From Hofstenia miamia (Eukaryota > Xenacoelomorpha > Acoela > Hofsteniidae), in the NCBI GenBank assembly GCA_900660155.1, contig CABFPE010000251.1, positions 144,362-208,361 of the forward strand: a DNA stretch of 64,000 nucleotides. The letters run 5' to 3'. How positions within the stretch are numbered: the stretch's first letter is position 1; each line of letters begins with the position of its first letter. Shown here in pieces: positions 1 to 13,500 of the stretch. The notes beneath the pieces are model-generated. The model saw only the letters and a list, made by a program, of their open reading frames with translations, was not told the origin of the DNA and did not search any database. The position numbers were made by a program, and so were the translations under genes.

Positions 1-31
<31 letters not shown>
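1..31. repeat. (TA)n microsatellite
   Basis: Pure alternating TA at the window edge. Similar short TA tracts recur at about 12519-12539, 19712-19732, 22232-22262, 25182-25214, 25417-25428, 41932-41970 and 58741-58770, several of them at the edges of mobile elements. Confidence 0.9.
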
Positions 32-43
<12 letters not shown>

Positions 44-559
44 GCAACGGCGAATTTAAGTTGGAGATAAAATTATCATAATTTCGCAAAGGAAAATACA
101 GTCAATAGGTCAACGGTATAGCCTACCGAAATCGATAAGGCGGATTTTTACCAATAACGTTACAAGAATCGATCTTTTGAAAAATACCGGTAAAAAGATA
201 TTTTCCAAATGCAATGCTGCAAGAAAATTCATGTAAGTGGATTATTTATCCACACTAATGCAAGCAAAGAAAAACTTGTTTATTTTTGTTTTCAAGTACT
301 GTGAATGTGTTAAAAAATTTATTTATGTTACGAATATTTTAAGCCAAGTGTCATTTTGTCATCTTGTACTGTAGCTGTTTAAGATGATACGAATTAAACT
401 GGCTAGTTTGTTTGTTGGATAACAACATTCGTTAAATTCCTAAATTAATATGTTCTCCATAAATTTTCACCCAGACAATTCTAGTGTAAATATAATTTGC
501 TATATTGTTTTATTAATGAGAATTACTAATTATTTACACAATTTTCATATGTAAAATTT

Positions 560-2079
<1,520 letters not shown>

Positions 2080-2318
2080 ATATATCACATATACTTTTGG
2101 ATCATTTATTCTGTAAATACAATTATTTAATCATTAGTTACTAATGCAAGCTACATGTAAAATTATGACAAACACAATGCAAACTATTAATACTTAGAAC
2201 ACGTTGAAACTTGAATTAACAGGTCCTTGACTACTATGTGCTTCCATTTTAGAAAATTGAAGTTGCGTGTTAAACCAACAAAATTTTCAGTTATATTATT
2301 TCAGAATTATTTAATTCA

Positions 2319-2324
2319 AATAAA
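2319..2324 (+). terminator. candidate polyadenylation signal of the tubulin gene
   Basis: A canonical AATAAA lies 240 bases after the tubulin stop codon in AT-rich sequence, and a further AATAAA follows at about 2345. Cleavage site not determinable. Confidence 0.45.
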
Positions 2325-3052
2325 ATCTGAATTTTATCCGGTAATTAATAAATTTGGTGCTGAAAATTACTAAATTTATTTAATGATAAGCATGTTTATT
2401 CGTTCAATATGTTTTAAAAATTCTATAATTTTTTTTCATGAATTGATAATAATAGCTTGGTTTATTGTTTTCTATTTCATGTACTCGAAGGACTTATATC
2501 TATGTATATTTCCTTTTTTGTACAAAATCTGGGGGGAGCTGACTGGCTCTAGCTGTATTTTATTTTAATTTGGCCTGGGCTTTCCTAAGTTATGAGAACT
2601 TTGATAGATGGGAACGGAAATTTATTACATTCTAGTAAACATCATTTGCATATTGAAGAATAAGGCAAAGATTTGTCATACTTTAATGGAAGTGTGCACA
2701 CTTCCTGTCTTATTTGCGGTTTTGATATATTTCGCTATATTGTAATTTTATTTTGTTACAACAAAAGCTTTATGAAATTGCTCTTACTGAGAGACATAGG
2801 GTTATAAATGTTATCTGATTGTTTCGAGAGTGACTCCAAGAGTAAATTTAAAGTGGCCAAGTTACACTTCAATAAAAAAATCAAATTCCTAAGGAAATCT
2901 TTTTGGTAATCTTGAACAATCAAATACAATTTAGTCGATGCATGAACACCCAAACAGTATAAAGACAGAAATATTTCAAAATATCTATAGAAAAAGTATT
3001 TGATCAATAGTAAAGCAAGATTCACAGGCCAAAATAATTGTAATCATTTTAG
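2325..3052. other. AT-rich intergenic DNA, nothing recognised
   Basis: Short open frames here have no recognisable protein character and low-complexity composition. Confidence 0.5.
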
Positions 3053-3126
3053 CAAAAATTGTCTAATTCTGGACCTGGACGTCTTGAGGTGCTTCAAGTG
3101 CTTTCACTTGCACGTGAGAGCATCGG
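3053..3126 (+). CDS. orphan exon-like block, function unknown
   Basis: A 74-base block is bounded by a consensus acceptor (ATTTTAG) and a possible donor (GG then GTTTTT). It encodes 24 codons plus two bases, including SGPGRLEVLQVLSLARES. Its codon use and composition stand out from the surrounding AT-rich DNA, so it could be a real internal exon of a + strand gene or a relic of one. I do not recognise the protein, and no companion exons were found between the tubulin gene and the LINE at 5.2 kb. The assembly join at 4.03 kb may have separated it from its gene. Confidence 0.25.
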
Positions 3127-4033
3127 GTTTTTGTAGCTGATCGACAAAAAATAGATTTCTCAGCACAAAATGATGGATTGTTAATATCATCAAACTGATT
3201 GCAAACTTACGTTACTGTAGTTTCTTATCAACATCAATATGGCGATGGGCTTTGTAATTATATCTATATTTTATTTGAAATTTAGCAATACCTTGTGTTC
3301 TGAAATTAATATAGTAACTCAAATGTTTGAACGATCCTGCCGAGATGGATTGAATCTAGATTGCATTTCAATTAATGAATCCTACATGTAAAATAAGGCT
3401 AAGAAGAATCTGGTGGTTTAGTCAAATTATTATTTTGATATTTCTACGATATTATTTCTAAAAAGTTATTAAATTGCCTACGAATAATTCAAATTTGAAA
3501 TGCGGTTCATATTAACATCAATTAATAATAAAATACAACGAGAAAGATTAGTTTGTACAAGCATTCAAATAGAAGAGCACAACTCTGAAAAATTTTCTTT
3601 AATGTGTATATCAATAAAAACACAGAAAAGCAAGTGGAACAATTATTCTTTGCAAACACTGCCAAAAAGTAACAAACTATAACAGTGATATAATTTGGCG
3701 TGTTCTTCTATCAAAAAACTTTATGTAATGTTTCAATACAATCGACTCTCAATCCCAAAATCGACTTCATATTCGAAAGTTTCTAGATTATGATGATCAC
3801 TAATACAATAATAGTACATTAACTAATTTAGGTTGCCCTTATGCAATTTGAAATATGTAATCCATTCTAGTCCCTCAATTTCAATGAAAAAATAAATATT
3901 CCAAATCTTACAAACATACGAAGAAATAAATGTGATGGAGTTTTGACAGAGTAATTATCAATTTCCACTCATTGTCATGTTCATGTAAATCAGAAAATCT
4001 TATTTTTTGTGGGTTGAAAATTAAAGACAGAAG
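3127..4033. other. AT-rich non-coding DNA
   Basis: No gene, RNA or repeat structure recognised. Confidence 0.5.
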
Positions 4034-4056
4034 CTGTCGATGTGTATAAGAGACAG
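4034..4056 (+). other. Nextera (Tn5 mosaic end) mate-pair junction adapter left in the assembly
   Basis: Positions 4039-4056 read GATGTGTATAAGAGACAG, which is 18 of the 19 bases of the synthetic Tn5 mosaic end used in Nextera libraries. The preceding CTGTC (4034-4038) matches the start of the complementary mosaic end. Together they look like the circularisation junction of a mate-pair fragment with its middle missing. This is an artefact, and the DNA on the two sides may not be contiguous in the genome. Confidence 0.9.
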
Positions 4057-5230
4057 GACTTGGGGTGAAAATTGAGGCCCATGCTTAACTCCGCCACGAA
4101 ACATTAGGCTCAGTCTTTATTCGGTCTGGCCAATTTATTTATTATCTTTGTCAAGAAAATTCTCCACAATTTTCGGCAGGCTGCACGAAAGTTGAGTTTT
4201 AGAAGAATGTATTGAACAATATTCTGAAATTTCAAAACTTAAAAATATTTCAACAGGTTGCTTACAAATTATATAGCATTTACTAAATTTGGGTTGATTT
4301 GTGCGCATATTTCTACATACATTTATCTTTGACATTGCTGAAGATATTGCAAAGCTATTGCAGCTAATATAAGATAATAGTGCTTAATAACTCCTACCTT
4401 TCTAGTTTTTACATTTAAAGGATTTACGCCAATCTGATTGGTTGACCTCCTAAGTTCATCAAAATGCCACAATGATGTTTATTAGCAACAATGAAAATAT
4501 TTTTAGTTCTCTAAAATGAAGTATAATTCCTTCATTCAATTCCTGCTTGACTTCATTGTACGTGTAGTTTATGAGTTATTAACATAAAATAAATGTTTTG
4601 TTAAACATTTTTGGATACTCTAGCTGTCTTATCTAGGATAACTTTTTACCAAATAATTGACCATTAAATTTTTAATATCAACTTGTTCTAATAAGCGCCC
4701 TCAAACATTGGTAGTGGGCTTTATTAGGGTTACTTTTGAAAGATGTACTTAAGCACACCAAGATCATCAAGTAAGAGATGAATGAAGCCTGTTTATTGGA
4801 AATTACAATTCATTGATTCAAACGCTTACCCTTTAATTACCAACCGAGTAGTTTTCTTCCAGTGTTGTTTTCTACTATACAAATTTCGAAGTGGGAAATT
4901 TTGAATACCCGAAAATCTGATTGTCGAAGGGTAGTGTCACTTCATAAAAATAATCAATCAAAAAAATAACTCCTTTATCAAAATTCATGATTTATTTTTT
5001 TTATTTTTAATAACAAGCGGTTCATTTTCAACCCGTTGTAAAAATAACTAACGTGGATTAAAGGGAACGAATTTTTTGAGGATTGCTAAGTTCGCTGGTA
5101 TTTATTGTGGATTTCAAAAAGTGGCTGACCCATTTTTCGCATACTATGAGTGACAACCAATTATAAGCCCTCTGCAAATGTCTCTGATTTTATTAAAAAT
5201 GAAAGAAGGGAAAAGATAGGCTTGCATTCA
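4057..5230. other. AT-rich DNA with no recognised gene
   Basis: Nothing supportable on either strand. Because of the adapter at its left edge, this segment may be a misplaced piece. Confidence 0.45.
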
Positions 5231-5360
5231 ACCGTGATGTCCACGATTGACTTACTGTAAGATGTTATGCAGCCCACAAACTTCGTGCAGCTGTATGTGC
5301 TGATGAATAATTGGCTATATTTCGTGGACGATGTCCGTTCAAGGTATACATACCTAGTAA

Positions 5361-5376
5361 ACTTACCTGGCGTGGG
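5361..5376 (+). other. U1 snRNA 5'-end-like 16-mer
   Basis: ACTTACCTGGCGTGGG equals the invariant 5' end of U1 snRNA (the part that pairs with 5' splice sites) plus the next few bases in a form seen in invertebrate U1. The similarity fades after about 16-25 bases and no full U1 fold follows. It lies about 285 bases before ORF1 of the LINE, so it may belong to the element's 5' region. It may also be chance. Confidence 0.3.
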
Positions 5377-5645
5377 TGTTGACGATTGTAGTCAACACTT
5401 TTCACTACACTTTTGCTTTTAGCGTTTTTTGCATCATTCTCGTTCTTGTAATTTTTCTTCTGTTCCTTCAAAGTTTGCTGGTTTCTTTGACGTCTACCCT
5501 CCCTTGCATACACCATTCCAAGAAGTTTCACCATTCCACCCTCCCTTCTTCAACCTGAAGATCCCACTTTCCCCTTTTCTCCCAACTGTAAGTTGTTTTT
5601 TTGTATTTGTATATCACTACTGCATTTCCCTTTCTTTTTTAAAAA

Positions 5646-6614
5646 ATGTCGTCCTATGCCCAAGCCGTTTCCTCACCCAAACGCGCTGTTGGTGCTCCTC
5701 TCACATTGTATGCTCCAGAAAACATCGAAGAATTGAGGTTTGACACCAGCAAGTTCCAAAATCTTACTGCAACGTTCATTTTGCCAGCTCCACCAGCAGG
5801 TCAAGGTCGAACCCTTTTCTTTCGCTAGGCATATAACCAACTTGGATTCAAAATCTGTACCATAATCAAGAACGTTAACCCAGAAGGTCTCAACAAGATT
5901 CAAATTTCCCGTACTCTGGTCACTCCTCGACGCTCCTCAAGGCTTTCGCGAGCACTACAAGTAATTGGCTCACCAGATGTTGCAGAAGACATGGCTGTTC
6001 TCTTTGAAAACCCAATTGAAATAGCAGGAAAATCACTTGTGCCAACGGAATGTGAGAAGAAGAGAGTACCACTAGTAGGCAAGAATGAATTTTCTAAAGT
6101 TTTTTGTATCAACATATTGAACTTTCCAGCTACGTGGGAACCTAGGGATCAGTTTGCACTTCTTCAGTGCCGTTCTGGCCTAAAAGACGTAGGAAAGATC
6201 AAGAGCCTTGAGCACAGAAAATATTTCAATAGTGTGCAGTCAAGTGTGTCGGTTGAAATAAAGAATTGGCTTGAACAGTTAAACCTGCATAATTGGAATG
6301 AATCACTCAAGGAACAATGCGGTTTTGAAGCATTGGAGGACCTCCGGATCATATGTGACTGTCCCGCAATCACTATCTGCTCAACTTGTAATTATACAGG
6401 ACACTCTAAGTGCTACAACCATTTGCCAGTACCACAGTGGGCTAACGATGTTTGGGCTGCATACAAAGCCGCAGGGCTGGGTGAGAGAAGGCAGCCGACA
6501 AGCTCAGACATCAGAAGAGGTGGATACGATTCCAGCAACACCGACGCGCAGCTCAAAATCCCTGTCTGTCCCCACGTCTTTAGCCCGCAACTACCACTTC
6601 CGTCACAACAGTGA
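5646..6614 (+). pseudogene. LINE ORF1 (zinc-knuckle protein) with one in-frame stop
   Basis: The same reading frame stays open from the ATG at 5646 to 6614 apart from a single TAG at 5826-5828. The product would be about 322 residues, with a basic middle and a Cys/His cluster (CDC then CSTCNYTGHSKC, about 6355-6415) resembling a nucleic-acid-binding zinc knuckle. This position and domain fit the RNA-binding ORF1 protein of L1/Tx1 elements. The one stop could be a real inactivating change or a read error. Confidence 0.65.
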
Positions 6615-6854
6615 AGGTTCTTATGCCTTCGCTACACCCCAAAAGCGTAAAGTCCCGTCCCCCAAAGCCAGCAGCCTTAACAGGCTCTAGGACGCCATTA
6701 GGCCTTTTTATCCTAAGCCCCTGAAAATTGTTGAAAGTACCAGCCCCCTATAATGCCATCTTCTGCACTTAGTAACCTTGTCTCTTAAGCTCTCCCTGTA
6801 ATAGCAAACGTCAATGTTTCATATAAGTTTTTTGCACCGTCTTTTTCTCTTAAC

Positions 6855-9800
6855 AACTGTTATGTTGACAATAGTAAATTATAACACTAACGGAATTGCT
6901 TGCCAAAGCAAGTTTACAAAAATTGTTGAACTACTGTCCTTTTCAAAACCTGACTATATATTTATGCAAGAACCAAAATTACTGATATTTCAGCTCCAAT
7001 ACAAAACTTTTTAAATAAAAAAGGCTTCAGTTATTTCATTTCTGAGAAAACAACTACAAGGAAAGAGGGGCTTGTAACCCTATGCAACAACAACAGTCCA
7101 AAACTAAGCCTCAAATATCAATGCCCAGCAGCTCAAATTTTTTATCAAAAATCTACAAACTTAGTACTAGTTAACCACTATCTAGGCAAGGAGGACTATA
7201 AGTCTACCATAGACTTCATAGCCTCCTCCCTTGCTTCTTTAAAATTTAAATCCTTACTAAGTGCAGAAAACTCAAATTGCTTTTACTTATCTGAAGATGT
7301 TAAAAATTCGCAGTCAATGTCCAACATAACCCTTACTAGATACAATTATTTAAATAATAATTTTCTTCGTAGGTTTAACCTAGTTGATACTGCCATATAT
7401 GTTGAAAACTATTGCCATACCTATTTTAATAATTCTAGTATGTACTCTTCTCGGATAGACCATTGTTTTGCTTCAGAAGACCTGCGCATTGCTGAATCTA
7501 AGGTATTATCTATCCACTTTTCTGATGATAAACCACTTTTGACATCTTTCCAAACCGATATTCCAAAAGGGCCAAGTGTGTGGCGAATGAATTCTAATTT
7601 CCTCAATAATAACTATGACGAAATATCAAATTTAATTTCTTTTTCACTTGAGCAGGCTAATGTTACTAACATCCAAACTAAATGGTCAATGGATAAGCTA
7701 AATATCGAACGCGTTCAATTAAGCAATAACAATTTTTCTGACAATCAAGAGGATATTATTAACACTTTCACCGATTTTTAAAAGCATATATAAAAAAATC
7801 TATAAAAAATCAGAGGCCANGGGGCTTGTAACCCTATGCAACAACAACAGTCCAAAACTAAGCCTCAAATATCAATGCCCAGCAGCTCAAATTTTTTATC
7901 AAAAATCTACAAACTTAGTACTAGTTAACCACTATCTAGGCAAGGAGGACTATAAGTCTACCATAGACTTCATAGCCTCCTCCCTTGCTTCTTTAAAATT
8001 TAAATCCTTACTAAGTGCAGAAAACTCAAATTGCTTTTACTTATCTGAAGATGTTAAAAATTCGCAGTCAATGTCCAACATAACCCTTACTAGATACAAT
8101 TATTTAAATAATAATTTTCTTCGTAGGTTTAACCTAGTTGATACTGCCATATATGTTGAAAACTATTGCCATACCTATTTTAATAATTCTAGTATGTACT
8201 CTTCTCGGATAGACCATTGTTTTGCTTCAGAAGACCTGCGCATTGCTGAATCTAAGGTATTATCTATCCACTTTTCTGATGATAAACCACTTTTGACATC
8301 TTTCCAAACCGATATTCCAAAAGGGCCAAGTGTGTGGCGAATGAATTCTAATTTCCTCAATAATAACTATGACGAAATATCAAATTTAATTTCTTTTTCA
8401 CTTGAGCAGGCTAATGTTACTAACATCCAAACTAAATGGTCAATGGATAAGCTAAATATCGAACGCGTTCAATTAAGCAATAACAATTTTTCTGACAATC
8501 AAGAGGATATTATTAACACTTTCACCGATTTTTAAAAGCATATATAAAAAAATCTATAAAAAATCAGAGGCCAGCATTGAAAAAGAGCGTTTAATTTATC
8601 TGAAAATTTCTATAGATGATTACAATCTTCTCAATCAAAGCATATCCATTGACGAAATCCATTTAGCAATAGATAAACTAAAACATTCTCCTGGAATAGA
8701 TGGCCTTAATGCCGCCTTCTATAAGACCTTCGCTCGAACCTTGCACCGCACTATTTACTATTAATTGAAAAAACTTAAAATCCGGCCAAATTTCTAATAG
8801 TATTTCCAATGCATTAATTAAATTATTACCAAAAAAGGGCAAAGATTTAGAACATCCAAAGTCCTGGGGACCTATCTCTTTATTAAATATGGATCTAAAA
8901 ATTTTATCTAATATCTTTAATCGTAGACTTGGACCTTTAGGACAGAAATACATATATGCAACGCAAACTGGCTTTATAAAGGCGAGAAACTCTTCATTAA
9001 ACATTTCAACAATCCAATGCATTATTGACATATGTAGATTAAAAAAAGATTGATATGGGAATACTTAATATTGATTTTAATAAAGCATACGACTCAATTG
9101 ATCACGAATATTTGTTTAATACATTAAAAAAACTTGGAATACCTGACATCTTTTTAAATCTCATTCGCGCATTATACTCTTACAATAAATATTATTTATG
9201 GTTTTCTGTCCCCAGCAGTACAGGTGCAGAGGGACGTCCGACAGGGATGTCCCTTGTCATGCATACTGTTTAACTTCACAGTAGAACCCTTCCTGAACCA
9301 AATACGGCATTCAAATCACATTCACGGTTTTATTTATGACGATATAGAAATAAAATATCTTGCATTTGCCGACGATATTACATTAATTGCATCAAATTCA
9401 GATAGCCTAGCTAAGTACCTCAAACACCTGGACGAATTTAGCAAAACTAGCGGACTTTCGATAAATAAGCAAAAATCAATTTACACAGGCATAAATAAAG
9501 CTAAAGAATGGTCCACTGAATGTACATGCAATCATGACGAAATATTACTATTAGGCATAGAGCTAAAAATGTCCGGTATAAATTCTATTGATAATGATGC
9601 ATGTCTAATTTCTAAGTGATAATAAATTATTAATCAATTTCATTTCGAATTGGAAAATGTCAATCTATGGCAAAGCTAAGGCCATCAATGTATTATTGTT
9701 AACCAAGTTATTATATAAAATTCAATTTTACCCGCTTCTACCAGTAAATAATTCAATTCAAGCCGCGATAAATAATGCAGTATGGAATAATAAAGATCAC

Positions 9801-10432
9801 TCACGTCCTACTAAACTATTGTATTGCAATTATAAAAGAGGAGGAATTCAACTAGGTCACATATACTACTATCAATTAGCATATAAAACAAACATCATAT
9901 TCACAATACTAAAAGCCAAATGGCATCCCATAAATAGGTTGTACTCTAAAATTATTCAATCATTTACAATTAAAAGCAATTTAATGGACATTCTTAGTCA
10001 CATAACTCTAACAAAGTCTTTTAAAATAATATGCCCTCATTATCTAATACTCTAGGAACTTTACAACGTCTAAAATTTCAATTAAACCCTAACGGCTGTA
10101 GCACACGATTAGACGAGATTATGCACAATCCAAAAATTTATAGGGAGCCAATTCAATTTAACCAAGATATTGAGCCTGAAATTCTGCAAAATTTTATAAT
10201 ACACAAACGGGGTTCCACACTAGAATTTAAACCATCAATTAAAGGTAAAACAGTATGTAGATTATGTAACAACGAAAATGAGAACCCCAAGCATTTGATA
10301 TTTCACTGTACAGCCCGAATACCACAAAAACCAGCAGACTTTCATATGTTTTCAGACTTACTTAGTACATCGAAATTTGAAAAAACAATCGAATATTGCA
10401 TAAAAAGCATAGTCCTACCAAAAGATTTTTAA
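6855..10432 (+). pseudogene. LINE ORF2 (endonuclease / reverse transcriptase), broken
   Basis: Successive frames carry the endonuclease N-terminus, a central region (SRIDHCFASEDL, SVWRMNSNFL) near 7440-7600 and again near 8195-8350, an RT region (SWGPISLLNMDLK at about 8873, then IDFNKAYDSIDH at about 9070, VRQGCPLSCILFN at about 9230, FADDITL at about 9365), a thumb region, and a CRLCNNENEN...H...C finger. Frame changes near 7014, 8760, 9050, 9220, 9620 and 10030 prevent a continuous protein. The FADD box with the VRQGCPLS motif points to the L1/Tx1 group rather than CR1. Confidence 0.75.
7067..8573 (+). repeat. 753-bp block duplicated around a single N
   Basis: 7067-7819 reappears as 7821-8573 with the lone N at 7820 between them. 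The two copies read the same wherever compared, down to identical 154-codon frames at 7317 and 8071. A single N flanked by exact copies is the mark of two contig ends overlapped but not merged, so this is most likely an assembly artefact rather than a tandem duplication. Confidence 0.9.
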
Positions 10433-10799
10433 AATTATAGCTGTGACTAGTACAAATTTTATACATGTACATATCTTTTTAGCTAACCCGTAAAACCTTT
10501 TTAGATATTCGATTGGTCCTTTTTTAACGCCTCGGGAAGTATGTGTGAATGAGTGTCTACTTAACTTATTACTTTGATTTAGATTTTGGTCTGTTTTTTG
10601 TTTCGTTTCCTTGTTTTGTTGTGTGTTCATTGATTTGTTTAGTTTTGTCCATACCTCTGTTATTTTCCATTTGTGTCCGCCTTTCTTGTTTCGTTTTGTT
10701 TTGTCCTTGTAAATATTTAACTTTGTTTTTAGGAGCTTTCTGCAGTTTCCATTTTGCTTGGGTTTTTTTCTATAATACGCTTTGTTAACTTTATATTAA

Positions 10800-11080
10800 T
10801 ATTTACTAATAGTATGGTCTGTGAACGGTGACGGGAATGAGGCAGTGTAGTGTTTTTCGGTACAGTGATGACAAAAGAACTTGCACAAGCTTCTTATGTT
10901 CTGAGTACCATTTATGTGTAGAAAAAAAAAGTAAACCCGGAAAATATGGTATATGCTAACATTTACATTGCTTGTTGTAGCAATTTTGAAAATTAATGTG
11001 GAAAACAAAGCCACACAGAAGAAGTTGGACAAGGAACTAGAGTCGTCCTCTAAATGAAATTTTTTTCTTCTGCTATTCTT
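10800..11080. other. short spacer, possible piggyBac debris
   Basis: No frame I could assign. It directly precedes the piggyBac C-terminal remnant and may be its decayed upstream portion. Confidence 0.3.
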
Positions 11081-11084
11081 ATAG

Positions 11085-11669
11085 TAAATCTTTTGCATCA
11101 ACGAATCACTTACGACGGGACAGTCAGAAAGAACCAAGCCTTCATCCCACCTGTAATTTTCAAAAACGCAAGCCCGTTCTTTCAACTACTTTTGCTCATC
11201 AAAATCATCTGATGTTGACTTTATACATCCCCAACAAAGGAAAATCGTTATTTTGCTTTTGAGTCAGCATATGGATCAAGAAATTCAGAGCAATCGAAAA
11301 GATCGGAAACCAAAAGTGATTCTGCACTACAACTCAACAAAAGGTGCTGTTAACACCCTTGACAAGTTCCGTCGCAAAGGAAAATACGTCATTGGTCTCT
11401 TGTACTGTTTTATTCACTCATTCATTGACACAAGTGCAAAAACGACTGTTTTTGGAATCATTCGGAAAGGATCTTGTTCAAGAAGCCACGTCCATCTCAA
11501 GATCTTCCTCCGAGCATTCGAGATCCATCCATTCCACACAAGAGATCTCGATGTGGTGTGGGTGGAGAACCATGGAAAGAAGAAATTCAAAGCTGTCAAA
11601 CTCTGTTGTAAATGCCAAACCCATGCATGTAAACATCACATTATAATCGTGTGTGTTAACTGCCAATGA
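11085..11669 (+). pseudogene. piggyBac transposase C-terminal remnant
   Basis: The translation contains HQRITYDGTVRKNQ (about 11095-11140), a KPKVILHYNSTKGAVNTLDK block (about 11300-11365) and a terminal Cys-rich finger (CCKCQTHACKHH...CVNC, about 11600-11665). In piggyBac transposases the equivalent order is the GTLRKNK region, then YNxTKGGVDxxDK, then a cross-brace zinc finger. The N-terminal half and the inverted ends are not visible and the frame changes, so only a fragment survives. Confidence 0.7.
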
Positions 11670-12229
11670 TGTATTTCGAGGAAATACCGCAGCTTATAAT
11701 GTTCCTATGCAATCGAAAAGAATGAAAATGTATACATATATTTGTACGCCTATGTGGTATAAGTGTTATAAAACATTTGATAAAAATAGGCACCTGGACA
11801 ATGGACAAAAAATACATGTCTGATTTTATGTGATTCATTCTTACACATCAGTTTGTTCAAAAATATAATGTCATCATATAAAGTAGGCTCCATACATGTA
11901 AATGCTCACGCAATGTACCAGTGTCCTTAAATGTAGTTCTATTTCAAGTAAAATATAATATGATACTAAGAAATAATCATTAATATATAAATTTCTATGA
12001 CGTTTTAAAAACAATTTCGAACAATACACTTTTATTATACAACATCTTCCACATAAAACTAACATTTGTGTATTAATAATTGTCCATGGTCGAAAACAAC
12101 CCGTCTGGTATTCAATGTTGCAAAATATTTCGGTACTTAGATGGTTAAAAAACTTAAATCAAATATTTCGTCAGTTAATAGAACACTTATAAATCACGAA
12201 AAAAAAATATTAACATCCTTAAAGACCTA

Positions 12230-12400
12230 AGATATGTTCCCGTACAAAGACTCCATCCAAAAAAGCCTAGTTTCTTCCATTGTGAATAAATATGATTGTG
12301 AAGAAGGTGAATATTCGTATATCGGAAAAAATAAGCGACATTTTATGACAAGAATAAATGAACATCTTTCGGGACACCTAAAATCAGAAATCTAAATGCA
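12230..12400 (+). mobile_element. GIY-YIG endonuclease fragment (Penelope-like element?)
   Basis: A short frame encodes EGEYSYIGKNKRHFMTRINEH. YIGKTKRHLxTRxxEH is the core of the GIY-YIG nuclease found at the C-terminus of Penelope-like retroelements. It is followed by a (TA)n tract at 12519. No RT portion is seen here, so the family assignment is tentative. Confidence 0.45.
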
Positions 12401-12656
12401 TACACCAACCAAGAACAGAAGATTTTAATATAATTATGCAAGCACCTAAATTTGTATCTGAAGATGGTTTAATAAATAAAAATTGGGTAAATGTGAACCT
12501 CAGCTCTATTGTTTCTAAATATATATATATATATATATAAACTATTTTGAATACTAATCGTAATTAAAATGCTTTCATGGAGAAGCATTCAGTAATGACT
12601 CGTCCCGTGCGAAATTATTAGCTCCAATCAATGCACTCACTAAGAAGGACCTCTTA

Positions 12657-13500
12657 ATGCTACACAAGTTCCTAGCTAACGCGAAAAATATTAGCGAAAA
12701 ACAAGAACAAACTACCATCCGCAATATTCACACGCAATATGAGCAGGATTGCAAGAACACGCATTCAGCAACGCCTCTACCAAGTTCAGCACGCGAATCA
12801 CGAAGACTTCGAGATCGGGAAGGAACAGACTTCCTTATACTTGGCTCCTCAATGCTTCGCCATCTTAGAGCGCCAGGCTTAATCAAGAACTCCTGTGAAT
12901 CCGTTCACTCCTATCCAGGCGCATCAATTGTTAACCTCATTGAAACACTAAACCAGTATCCCGCTTCTACAAAAGTGAAAAAGATCTTAGTTACAATTGG
13001 CCGCAACGACAATGCAACCAAAAGACAACCTCACAGATAAGTACAAACACCTCATTGAAGTTTTCAAATCAAAGTTTAATTCTGCAACTATTTTTATGGG
13101 TGAAGTTGCTCTTTTCCCCTACAACAAAGAACTTAACAAAAAAGCAATTGAATTAAACTTTAATTTAACAAAATGCTAAACTTTTTGATTACACTGTTTT
13201 TAACAACTAACTATTTTTATTTACGCAATTCAATTAACGCTCATGACGGAATTCATTTTTTCAGATTAAGGTATGCACTATTTGCACGCAACTTGAAGAA
13301 TTTCTTCAGTGCTTCTCGTGGTCCCTTGATCACTCAAGCTCACGTAACACAAATCGTAAGTATCGCAACCGATCGCTTTAATCTACCACCACCGCCAATT
13401 AACTACGCGCCACCTCGTAACACACTCATCTGGCCGCTATTTAAAAGCTATGCCGACGCCGTTTCATCCGTTCTGACTCTACTACTCGCAGAAATTAACC
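12657..13500 (+). pseudogene. CR1 ORF1 with SGNH-hydrolase (esterase) domain
   Basis: The SGNH block order is visible: FLILGSSMLRHLRA (block I, with the catalytic serine in GSS, about 12835), SYPGASI (block II glycine, about 12915), ILVTIGRND (block III asparagine region, about 12988), and a distal DGIHFFRLRYALFARNL (block V Asp-x-x-His, about 13245). The frame shifts near 13030 and again near 13170. A proline-rich tail and a YADAVSSVL segment follow. The esterase presumably aids membrane or lipid interaction of the element's particle; that role is not established for this copy. Confidence 0.65.

Larger units (their letters stand above)
5230..10795 (+). mobile_element. L1/Tx1-type LINE, damaged, with ORF1 and ORF2
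   Basis: The parts occur in the order expected of an L1/Tx1-group retrotransposon. A 5' region is followed by ORF1 with a zinc knuckle, then ORF2 with an apurinic endonuclease start (NYNTNGI then a QEPK motif at about 6870-6980), RT blocks including FNKAYDSIDH and the catalytic FADD (about 9365), and a C-terminal CxxC...HxxxxC finger (about 10255-10310). A T-rich 3' tail region runs to about 10790. Several frame changes interrupt ORF2, and 753 bp of it appear twice around a single N. It is dead as assembled. Both edges are approximate and no target-site duplication was found. Confidence 0.8.

Noticed and set aside
8175-8360. 61-codon minus-strand frame repeated at 7421-7606
   Set aside because: Antisense shadow of the LINE ORF2; it occurs twice only because of the N-flanked duplication.
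10796-11185. 129-codon minus-strand frame
   Set aside because: No family recognised, and it overlaps the + strand piggyBac remnant on the opposite strand; treated as chance.
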